NCBI RefSeq assembly: GCF_900163835.1
Contig: NZ_FUKR01000014.1
Location: 1 to 38,175 of the forward strand
Source of the DNA: Mycetocola reblochoni REB411
GTDB taxonomy: Bacteria; Actinomycetota; Actinomycetes; Actinomycetales; Microbacteriaceae
Length of the DNA stretch: 38,175 nucleotides
Reading direction: 5' to 3'
Shown: in pieces, positions 32,025 to 38,175 of the stretch
Position numbering within the stretch: the stretch's first letter is position 1
Layout of the letters: every line of letters starts with the position of its first letter
Made by a program: the position numbers and the translations under genes
Notes under the pieces: generated by a model
The model's input: only the letters and a program-made list of their open reading frames with translations
Told to the model about the DNA's origin: nothing
The model's database searches: none

Positions 32025-33929
32025 ATGGCTCTTGCCACGCGCACAGACCTCCGCAACGTGGCTATCGTCGCCCACGTCGACCACGGCAAGACCACCCTGG
32101 TCGACGCCATGCTCAAGCAGACGAACTCCTTCGACGCCCACGCGCACGTCGACGACCGGGCCATGGACTCGAACGAGCTCGAGCGTGAGAAGGGCATCAC
32201 GATCCTCGCCAAGAACACGGCGATCTCGTACAACGGCGTCCACGCCACCGACGGCCCGATCACGATCAACGTCATCGACACCCCCGGCCACGCCGACTTC
32301 GGCGGCGAGGTGGAGCGCGGACTGTCCATGGTCGACGGCGTCGTGCTCCTCGTCGACTCCTCCGAGGGCCCGCTGCCGCAGACGCGCTTCGTGCTGCGCA
32401 AGGCGCTCGAGGCGAAGCTGCCGGTGATCCTCGCGGTCAACAAGACCGACCGTCCCGACGCGCGCATCGACGAGGTCGTCGCCGAGAGCCAGGACCTCCT
32501 CCTCGGCCTCGCCAGCGACATGGCCGACGAGCACCCCGACCTGGACCTCGACGCGATCCTCAACGTCCCCGTCGTGTACGCCTCCGGCAAGGCGGGGCGC
32601 GCCTCGCAGGTGAAGCCCGCCAACGGCGCACTGCCGGACAGCGAGGACCTCGAGCCGCTGTTCGACGCGATCCTCACCCACATCCCCGCACCCACCTACG
32701 ACGACGAGGCGCCGCTGCAGGCCTGGGTGACCAACCTCGACGCCTCGCCGTTCCTCGGCCGCCTCGCGCTTCTCCGCATCTTCGCCGGCACCATCCGCAA
32801 GGGCCAGACCGTCGCCTGGGTGCACCACGACGGCACGCACTCGAACGCCCGCATCACCGAACTGCTGGTGACGAAGGCGCTGGACCGCTACCCGGCCGAG
32901 TCGGCCGGACCCGGTGACATCGTCGCCATCGCCGGCATCGAGAACATCACCATCGGCGAGACCATCGCCGACCCCGAGGACATCCGCCCGCTCCCGGCCA
33001 TCACGGTCGACGACCCGGCGATCTCGATGACGATCGGGACCAACACCTCGCCCCTGGTCGGCAAGGTCAAGGGTCACAAGCTGACCGCCCGCATGGTGAA
33101 GGACCGCCTCGACCGCGAGCTGATCGGAAACGTGTCGCTCAAGGTCGTCGACATCGGCAAGCCCGACGCCTGGGAGGTCCAGGGCCGCGGCGAGCTCGCG
33201 CTGGCGATCCTCGTCGAGCAGATGCGCCGTGAGGGCTTCGAGCTCACGGTCGGCAAGCCCCAGGTGGTCACCAAGCAGGTCGACGGCAAGACGCACGAGC
33301 CGTACGAGCACCTGACCATCGACGTGCCCGAGGAGTACCTCGGCGCCGTCACGCAGCTGCTCGCAGCCCGCAAGGGGCGCATGGACGGCATGAGCAACCA
33401 CGGCACCGGCTGGGTCCGGATGGAGTTCATCGTCCCCTCGCGCGGCCTGATCGGCTTCCGCACCGAGTTCCTCACCATCACCCGCGGCACGGGCATCGCG
33501 AACGCCATCTCGCACGGCTACGAGGAGTGGGCCGGGTCGATCGTCACCCGCAACAACGGCTCCATCGTCGCGGACCGCTCCGGCGTGGTCACGCCCTTCG
33601 CCATCATCGCCCTCCAGGAGCGGATGACGTTCTTCGTCAACCCGACCGAGGAGGTCTACGAGGGCATGGTCATCGGCGAGAACTCGCGCGCCGACGACAT
33701 GGACGTGAACATCACGAAGGAGAAGAAACTGACGAACATGCGCCAGTCCACCTCCGATACCTTCGAGTCGATGACCCCGTCCCGTCAGCTGACCCTCGAG
33801 GAGTGCCTCGAGTTCGCCCGCGAGGACGAGTGCGTCGAGGTCACCCCCGAGCACGTCCGCATCCGCAAGGTCGAGCTCGACGCCCAGGCCCGCGCCCGGA
33901 ACACCGCGCGCCTCAAGCGCCAGGGCTGA
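32025..33929 (+). CDS. typA: Translational GTPase TypA/BipA
   Basis: A 634-residue ribosome-binding GTPase of the EF-G-like class, involved in 50S assembly and stress adaptation. The G1 motif is AHVDHGKTT (16-24). Switch-type [15 protein letters not shown] follows, then G3 [16 protein letters not shown] and G4 NKTD ([10 protein letters not shown]). Domain III/V elements include [22 protein letters not shown], and the BipA-specific C-terminal region has [13 protein letters not shown] and [14 protein letters not shown]. Length is typical. The ATG is preceded by AAGGAAAA with good spacing. A longer open frame upstream is not used. It is monocistronic, with a hairpin after the stop. Confidence 0.97.
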   Translation: MALATRTDLRNVAIVAHVDHGKTTLVDAMLKQTNSFDAHAHVDDRAMDSNELEREKGITILAKNTAISYNGVHATDGPITINVIDTPGHADFGGEVERGLSMVDGVVLLVDSSEGPLPQTRFVLRKALEAKLPVILAVNKTDRPDARIDEVVAESQDLLLGLASDMADEHPDLDLDAILNVPVVYASGKAGRASQVKPANGALPDSEDLEPLFDAILTHIPAPTYDDEAPLQAWVTNLDASPFLGRLALLRIFAGTIRKGQTVAWVHHDGTHSNARITELLVTKALDRYPAESAGPGDIVAIAGIENITIGETIADPEDIRPLPAITVDDPAISMTIGTNTSPLVGKVKGHKLTARMVKDRLDRELIGNVSLKVVDIGKPDAWEVQGRGELALAILVEQMRREGFELTVGKPQVVTKQVDGKTHEPYEHLTIDVPEEYLGAVTQLLAARKGRMDGMSNHGTGWVRMEFIVPSRGLIGFRTEFLTITRGTGIANAISHGYEEWAGSIVTRNNGSIVADRSGVVTPFAIIALQERMTFFVNPTEEVYEGMVIGENSRADDMDVNITKEKKLTNMRQSTSDTFESMTPSRQLTLEECLEFAREDECVEVTPEHVRIRKVELDAQARARNTARLKRQG

Positions 33930-33943
33930 GCCGACCGGCTCCT

Positions 33944-33983
33944 GACGAACGCGGCTGTCCCCGGTGGGGCGGCCGCGTTCGTC
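33944..33983. terminator. Bidirectional hairpin between typA and efeB
   Basis: GACGAACGCGGC (33944-33955) pairs perfectly with GCCGCGTTCGTC (33972-33983). An inner CCCC/GGGG pairing is possible. It lies between the convergent stops of typA and efeB. Confidence 0.7.
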
Positions 33984-33997
33984 GTCGGTCGAGACGA

Positions 33998-35428
33998 TCA
34001 GTCCTCGAAGAGCGCCTGGGCGATGTGCTGGCCCTCGCGGATGCCGGGGGCGATCGCGAACACGCCGGACGACACGTGCGTGATGTACTCGTTGAGCAGG
34101 TCCGATCCGGCCAGCCGCCGCTGCATCGCCGTGAACTGGGCGACCGGGTCGCGCTGGTACGCGATGAAGAACAGTCCGGCGTCGAGGGTCCCGAGGGCGT
34201 CGTTGCCGTCGACGTAGTTGTACCCGCGGCGGAGCAGCTTCGCCCCGTCGTTGCTCGTCGGGTGCGCGAGACGCACGTGGGCGTCGACGTCGATGCCCCT
34301 GCCGTCCGGCCCGAGGGCCGAGAACGCCGGCTCGGTGATCTCCCCTCCACCGCTCAGCGGTGCGCCCTCGCCCTTGTCCCTGCCGATGACGCGCTCCTGC
34401 TCGTCGAGGGACTGCCGGTCCCAGATCTCGATCGTCATCCGGATCTTGCGCGTCACCAGGTAGCTGCCGCCGACCAACCAGTCGGGCCCGTCGTCCTCGC
34501 CGACCCACACCTGTGCGTCGACGGTGCCGGTTTCCTCGGCCTTGATGTTGGCCGTGCCGTCCTTGAAGCCGAACAGGTTGCGCGGGGTCTGCTGCGCGGT
34601 CGACGTCGACGAGGTGCGGCCGAAGCCGAGCTGGGACCAGCGCAGCGACGCCCGGCCGAACGCGATCCGTGACAGGTTGCGGATCGCGTGGACGGCGACC
34701 TGGGGATCGTCGGCGCACGCCTGGATGCAGAGGTCGCCACCCGACAGCGCCGCGTCCAGCTGATCGCCGGAGAAGTGGGGGAGCTCGGCCAGCAGCTCGG
34801 GCTTGCGGTCGGCCAGGCCGAAGCGGTCGGTCCCGTCGCGGTCCCGGAACAGGGTGGGCCCGAGGCCGAAGGTGAGCGTCAGGCCGGAGGCGCCGAGCCC
34901 GAGCGCCTCCCCGGTGTCGTCAGGGGGCTTGAGTGCGGGGCCGCCGACGGCTCCCTCCTCAGTGACGTCGAGCCCCCTGACCAGCCGGGCCGCGGCGTCC
35001 GTCCAGTCCTGCAGCAGCTCGATGAGGTTCTCCCTGCTGGCGCTGGAGGAGACGTCGAAGGCGGCGAAGTGCAGCCGGTCCTGTGCGGGCGTGACGATGC
35101 CGGCCTGGTGCTCCCCGAAGAACACGGCGGGCGAGCTGCCGCCGCCCGCCGATGCGCGGCCGGCGGCGAAACCGCCCGTGCCGACGGCGGCGGCGCCCGC
35201 GGCACCGGCCGCGGCCGCGAAGAGCCCGCGCCTGCTGAGCCCGCGCCGTCCGGGGGAGGAACCGTCACCCGGCGCGACGGGGCCGGTCGCCGAGTCGCCT
35301 CCGGTCGCCGCGTCGCCTCCGGTCGCCGAGTCGCCGTCGGTCGCCGCGTCTCCGAGTGGCGCCCCGGTGACCCCGCCCGTCCGCGCCGGGCGGGAGCGGC
35401 CGAGTCCCCGGCGTTCCCTGCGTGCCAC
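33998..35428 (-). CDS. efeB: Dye-decolorizing heme peroxidase EfeB
   Basis: A 476-residue DyP-type peroxidase, the third part of EfeUOB iron uptake; it is exported with heme and proposed to oxidise Fe2+ or act on heme. A Tat motif is clear (GLSRRGLFAAAAG, about 65-77), so it leaves the cell folded. The DyP signature GFKDG is near 287-291. A conserved His in RLAHPTSN is the probable proximal heme ligand, and RKIRMTIEIWDRQSLDEQE holds the distal Arg region. The Tat motif is preceded by about 60 unusual residues, including four 18-nt repeats. The GTG start, 7 nt after efeO, fits operon spacing; a shorter protein from a later start cannot be excluded. Confidence 0.93.
   Translation of the reverse strand: MARRERRGLGRSRPARTGGVTGAPLGDAATDGDSATGGDAATGGDSATGPVAPGDGSSPGRRGLSRRGLFAAAAGAAGAAAVGTGGFAAGRASAGGGSSPAVFFGEHQAGIVTPAQDRLHFAAFDVSSSASRENLIELLQDWTDAAARLVRGLDVTEEGAVGGPALKPPDDTGEALGLGASGLTLTFGLGPTLFRDRDGTDRFGLADRKPELLAELPHFSGDQLDAALSGGDLCIQACADDPQVAVHAIRNLSRIAFGRASLRWSQLGFGRTSSTSTAQQTPRNLFGFKDGTANIKAEETGTVDAQVWVGEDDGPDWLVGGSYLVTRKIRMTIEIWDRQSLDEQERVIGRDKGEGAPLSGGGEITEPAFSALGPDGRGIDVDAHVRLAHPTSNDGAKLLRRGYNYVDGNDALGTLDAGLFFIAYQRDPVAQFTAMQRRLAGSDLLNEYITHVSSGVFAIAPGIREGQHIAQALFED
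35285..35356 (-). repeat. Four 18-nt tandem repeats in efeB
   Basis: Units at 35285-35302, 35303-35320, 35321-35338 and 35339-35356, read on the plus strand as variants of GGTCGCCGAGTCGCCTCC. They encode Ala-Thr-Gly-Gly-Asp-type repeats ahead of the Tat signal. Confidence 0.85.
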
Positions 35429-35435
35429 CGCCGTC

Positions 35436-36623
35436 CTACTCGCCGTCGGCCGGCACGCCGAGCACGGTGTGCGTCAGCTGCGACAGCGGCTCGGCGAGGG
35501 CGTTGATGCCGTCGGAGAGCTCCTTCACCTGCTCCGTGCTCAGATCGGTGTACAGCACGAAGCCGTCCTCGAGCGAGCCGTACTGCGCGAGGAGGGCGTT
35601 CAGCTGCTCGAAGCGCTCGTCGATCTCCGCCGTCAGCTCCTCGCCCTCCGCCCCGCTGGCGATCGCGATGTCCTTGACGTTGCCGTAGGCGACGGACGCT
35701 CCCTCCACGTTGGCCTGGAAGTCCCACAGGTCCGTGTGGCTGAACTCGTCCTCCTCGCCCGTGATCTTCGAGGTCGCGACCTCATCGAGCAGCCCGATCG
35801 CACCGTTGGAGATGTCCGCGAGCGAGACGGTGAAGTCGTCCGCGTACACGAGGTCGTAGAGCTCCTGGACGTTGGCGTCCAGTCCGTCGGCCAGCTCTGC
35901 ACGACCGGCGTCGTCGCTCGGCGTGAAGCCGTCCGGTGCCCACAGGTCCTTCTCGATGCGGTGGAAGCCGGTGAACGCGATCCCGTCCTCGGATGCCATC
36001 GGCTCGCGGAAGTCGATCTTCGGGTCCAGGTCGCCGAAGGCCTCCGCCGTCGGCTCGATCCGCTCGTAGTGGGTGCGGGCGGTGGCGAACAGCTCCCTGG
36101 CCCTGTCGTCGTCGCCCTCGCGGTAGGCGGAGGTGAACTCGGCGACGGCGGGGACGAGCTCGCCGACCTGGTCCTTGATGTAGGAGACGTAGTTGGCGAC
36201 GGCCTGGTCGCTCGCCTCCTGATCGGCGGCGGAGACGCCACCGCCCTCGCCGCTGACGGTGAACGCCGCGGTGCCGATGCCCTCGCCGACCATGTTCAGC
36301 TTGCACTCGGTGAAGTAGTCGCCCGCCGGGAGCGAGGCGATGTAGCTCACGCTCTGGCCCGGCGCGATGTTCTCCTTCTCTCCGACGATGCGCAGCTTGT
36401 CGTCGGCGAGGATCTCGAACTCGTTGAGCTGGGTGCCCTCGTTGCTCAGCGCGAAGGTGATCGGACCGGCGCTCGCGGTCGCCGCGGACACCGCGCAGCC
36501 GTCATCGGTGATCGTGACCTCGAGTGCGTCCCCTCCGGCCGGGTTGTTCGCCACGCAGCCGCTGAGGGCGAGGGCGAGGGCGGCCGCGGAGGCGGTGCCG
36601 GTCAGGGCGGTCAGCTTCTTCAT
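35436..36623 (-). CDS. efeO: Iron uptake lipoprotein EfeO (cupredoxin + M75 imelysin domains)
   Basis: A 395-residue extracytoplasmic protein that binds iron and passes it to EfeU. The lipobox LSGC predicts lipidation at Cys23. Residues 34-125 form the cupredoxin-like domain, with GPITFALSNEGTQLNEFEIL and AGDYFTECKLNMVG. Residues 140-390 form the M75 imelysin-like domain, whose HxxE motif is H221-R-I-E224 (TGFHRIEKDLW). Its ATG overlaps the efeU stop in ATGA, and efeB follows after 7 nt. The longer upstream frame runs inside efeU and is not used. Confidence 0.95.
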   Translation of the reverse strand: MKKLTALTGTASAAALALALSGCVANNPAGGDALEVTITDDGCAVSAATASAGPITFALSNEGTQLNEFEILADDKLRIVGEKENIAPGQSVSYIASLPAGDYFTECKLNMVGEGIGTAAFTVSGEGGGVSAADQEASDQAVANYVSYIKDQVGELVPAVAEFTSAYREGDDDRARELFATARTHYERIEPTAEAFGDLDPKIDFREPMASEDGIAFTGFHRIEKDLWAPDGFTPSDDAGRAELADGLDANVQELYDLVYADDFTVSLADISNGAIGLLDEVATSKITGEEDEFSHTDLWDFQANVEGASVAYGNVKDIAIASGAEGEELTAEIDERFEQLNALLAQYGSLEDGFVLYTDLSTEQVKELSDGINALAEPLSQLTHTVLGVPADGE

Positions 36624-37483
36624 TCGTGTACTCCGGTTGTGAGGGTCCTCGCCGGGGCGGCGGGGGCACGGTGACCCGCCCGGACGATCCGGGCGAAGAG
36701 GGGGATGGCGACGGCGATGTAGCAGAGCCACGCGGCGACCTGCAGCCACGTCGGCTCGGGGGAGAGGTTGAGGATGCCGCCGAGCAGCGCCCCCCACCAG
36801 CTGCCGGGCGGGATGACCGCGCCGAGGCTCCACGCGACCGCGCCCCAGCCGGGGAGCAGTCCCGCCTCCTGTAGGTCGCCGATGCCGTACGACAGCACCC
36901 CGGCAGCGACGACGATGAGCGCATAGCCGGTCCAGGTGAAGAAGCGGTCCAGGCGGATGGCGATGAGCCCGCGGTAGATGACGATCTCGATGACCACGGC
37001 CACGAGGATGCCCAGCACGGCACCGATGAACGCCTGCGTCGCGTGCTCGGCGCTCGCCGACGGCCCGATCGTCGACCACACGAACAGCGCCGTCTCCATG
37101 CCCTCGCGGCCGACGCTGAGCAGGGCCAGCAGCACCAGCCCCCAGCCGGAGCCGCTGATGGCCCTGTCGATGCCGCCGCGAAGCGCGGTGGACATCGATC
37201 CGGCCTGCCGCCCCATCCAGAAGATCATCCAGGTGACGAAGCCGACGGCGATCAGTGAGAGCCCCCCGCCGATGGCCTCCTGCGCCTGGAAGGTCAGCGT
37301 GCTCGGTCCCCAGGTCAGGGCGGCGCCGATGCCGAGGCTCGCCACGACGGCGATGCCCACGCCGATCCAGATGCGGGGGATGAGGTCGCGTCGCTCCAGC
37401 TTGACGAGATAGGCGATGAGGATGCCGACGACGAGGGCGGCCTCGAGGCCTTCGCGCAGGCCGATGAGGAAGTTCGCGAACAT
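36620..37483 (-). CDS. efeU: Iron permease EfeU (FTR1 family)
   Basis: A 287-residue membrane permease with seven predicted helices that carries iron inward. Both RExxE motifs needed for iron are present: R10-E-G-L-E14 in the first helix (LREGLEAAL) and R126-E-G-M-E130 in the fourth (VGREGMETALF). The gene is first in the efeUOB operon and overlaps efeO by four nt. The ATG lies about 50 nt after a DtxR/IdeR-like box, so iron repression is likely. Basic residues follow helix one, as in the family. Confidence 0.96.
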   Translation of the reverse strand: MFANFLIGLREGLEAALVVGILIAYLVKLERRDLIPRIWIGVGIAVVASLGIGAALTWGPSTLTFQAQEAIGGGLSLIAVGFVTWMIFWMGRQAGSMSTALRGGIDRAISGSGWGLVLLALLSVGREGMETALFVWSTIGPSASAEHATQAFIGAVLGILVAVVIEIVIYRGLIAIRLDRFFTWTGYALIVVAAGVLSYGIGDLQEAGLLPGWGAVAWSLGAVIPPGSWWGALLGGILNLSPEPTWLQVAAWLCYIAVAIPLFARIVRAGHRAPAAPARTLTTGVHE

Positions 37484-37532
37484 GGGACAGCTTTCGGGGC
37501 GGGGTCGTTCGAGGGCCGCCGAGGTGGTCCCC

Positions 37533-37551
37533 TAAGGTTAGGCTCTGCTTT
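37533..37551 (-). promoter_or_regulatory. Candidate DtxR/IdeR iron box and -10 of efeUOB
   Basis: The plus-strand left half TAAGGTTAGGCT agrees at 11 of 12 positions with the IdeR/DtxR consensus TTAGGTTAGGCT. The right half is poorly conserved. On the minus strand TAACCT (37540-37535) within the box can serve as the -10 of efeU, so repressor binding would block the promoter. Confidence 0.6.
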
Positions 37552-37628
37552 GCAGGCGTTTAGAGAGTAGACCCACGCAGCGCCCGTCGTCCAGATCCAC
37601 GTTCGCGCGGCACGACCCGGCCGACGGG

Positions 37629-37634
37629 TACCCT
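37629..37634 (+). promoter_or_regulatory. -10 box, leaderless type, small membrane protein
   Basis: TACCCT is followed by exactly 6 nt and the GTG at 37641. Confidence 0.6.
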
Positions 37635-37640
37635 GGAACG

Positions 37641-38081
37641 GTGACACCCCCCTCCCCAGCCGAGCGTCCCTCCGCCCGCTCCCGCGTTCTGGCCGCCGTC
37701 GTGGCGGCCGTGCTCGGCGTGGTCTTCGCGGCGGTCGGAACCGTCGCCCATCAGATCACGGTGTCCGTGTGGGGGATCACCGTGTACATCGGCCTGTTCA
37801 TCTCGCTCGCGGCGGTCGCCGCCGTGGCGCTCGCGTGCCGGCTGCTGCTCCAGGGACGGCTGCCGTCGGTTCTTCTCGCGGCGGGCGTGATCGGCACGAT
37901 CGGACTGTTCAGCGTGGAGAGCGCGGGCGGGTCCGTGCTCATCCCCGCGGGCGTGGCCGGGCAGGTGTGGGTCATCGGACCGACGCTGCTGACCGCGATC
38001 GTGGCGGTCTGGCCGCGTGTGCCCGCCGCGTCGTCGACCTCCGCCGCGCGGACGTCGGCCCGGTCCGGCGCTGGCTCCTAG
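37641..38081 (+). CDS. Small four-helix membrane protein (possibly DUF6113-like)
   Basis: A 146-residue protein with four hydrophobic segments at about 15-34, 45-68, 73-92 and 98-122. An Ala/Ser/Arg-rich tail follows. Features are VLAAVVAAVLGVVFAAVGTVAHQITV and SAGGSVLIPAGVAGQVWVIGPTLL. I recall small actinobacterial membrane proteins of this type next to fdxA, named DUF6113, but the match is from memory and unconfirmed. No function is known. The GTG fits the leaderless -10. Its TAG stop is also the start of the fdxA -10. Confidence 0.8.
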   Translation: MTPPSPAERPSARSRVLAAVVAAVLGVVFAAVGTVAHQITVSVWGITVYIGLFISLAAVAAVALACRLLLQGRLPSVLLAAGVIGTIGLFSVESAGGSVLIPAGVAGQVWVIGPTLLTAIVAVWPRVPAASSTSAARTSARSGAGS

Positions 38082-38084
38082 ACT
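38079..38084 (+). promoter_or_regulatory. -10 box of fdxA overlapping the upstream stop codon
   Basis: TAGACT begins with the TAG stop of the membrane protein gene. The GTG of fdxA follows 35 nt later, with a Shine-Dalgarno-like AGGAAAGGA in between. Confidence 0.5.
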
Positions 38085-38119
38085 GGGGGGACCGTGTCGA
38101 GGAAAGGACCCTCCCTCCC

Positions 38120-38175
38120 GTGACCTATGTGATCGCGTTGCCGTGCGTCGACGTCAAGGACCGTGCCTGCATCGA
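38120..38175 (+). CDS. fdxA: 7Fe ferredoxin FdxA, 5' end only
   Basis: The first 18 codons of a gene cut by the window edge, starting at GTG. The residues MTYVIALPCVDVKDRACI are the conserved opening of actinobacterial FdxA, which holds a [3Fe-4S] and a [4Fe-4S] cluster and carries electrons in the cytosol. Cys9 and Cys17 are cluster ligands in this family. AGGAAAGGA about 12 nt upstream is the ribosome site. Confidence 0.9.
   Translation, partial: MTYVIALPCVDVKDRACI

Noticed and set aside
32010-34718. A 902-codon open frame opposite typA and running into efeB
   Set aside because: It is antisense to typA, with no domain and biased composition. It arises from the absence of stop codons in high-GC DNA.
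1-38175. tRNA, rRNA, CRISPR array, transposon or prophage genes
   Set aside because: Scanned for by eye; no cloverleaf, repeat-spacer pattern, transposase, integrase or terminal inverted repeats found.

Overview
The window is high-GC (roughly 70%) bacterial chromosome. Gene content points to an actinobacterium, most likely a member of the Microbacteriaceae (Micrococcales). The signs are GTG and TTG starts, TANNNT -10 boxes, a fused two-domain peptide-transporter ATPase, EfeUOB iron uptake, a GAF-type acetoin regulator without an AAA+ domain, and 7Fe-type fdxA next to a small membrane protein gene. The genus assignment is inference. I count 38 protein genes, the last cut by the window edge. 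I see no rRNA, tRNA, CRISPR array, insertion sequence, prophage or integrase, so this looks like ordinary chromosome.

Layout. 1-4.7 kb holds housekeeping genes: glpX (gluconeogenesis), rmuC convergent to it, an EamA exporter and ychF. 4.7-10.8 kb is accessory: an orphan protein, a TetR/methyltransferase pair divergent from an SDR/NTF2-like pair, an ACT-domain protein, a berberine-bridge-type flavoenzyme and a DUF1349 protein. 10.9-17.1 kb holds a fructosamine-kinase-like protein, a DksA/TraR zinc finger protein, a POT peptide transporter, an aldose epimerase, an MHS-type MFS transporter and a small membrane protein. 17.3-21.7 kb holds acetoin reductase with a divergent GAF-domain regulator, a glutaredoxin-like protein, a CDF metal transporter and a PAP2 phosphatase. 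21.8-25.6 kb holds an NrtR-like regulator, the DUF485-actP acetate uptake operon and a CPBP membrane protease. 25.8-31.2 kb is an oligopeptide ABC transporter operon (lipoprotein, two permeases, fused ATPase). 31.3-38.2 kb holds a PH-domain membrane protein, typA, the efeUOB operon, a small membrane protein and the start of fdxA.

How the genes work together. Peptide uptake appears twice (POT and ABC). Acetate uptake and acetoin/butanediol turnover suggest overflow-carbon handling. The efeUOB operon has tight translational coupling and a likely DtxR/IdeR box. The tetR/methyltransferase and SDR/NTF2 genes form a self-contained divergent module with an operator-like palindrome.

Regulatory architecture is the most notable theme. 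At least ten genes have a TANNNT-like -10 placed 6 nt (once 8 nt) before the start codon, which predicts leaderless mRNAs. In three places the -10 overlaps the stop codon of the gene upstream. Convergent gene pairs are separated by compact GC-rich hairpins, and one of these lies inside the 3' end of the opposing rmuC gene. No clear previously undescribed multi-gene system is evident; the leads worth testing are listed in the findings. No gene-free stretch exceeds 300 bases. The longest are 13630-13908, 18079-18318, 10008-10228, 25631-25848 and the left edge 1-213.
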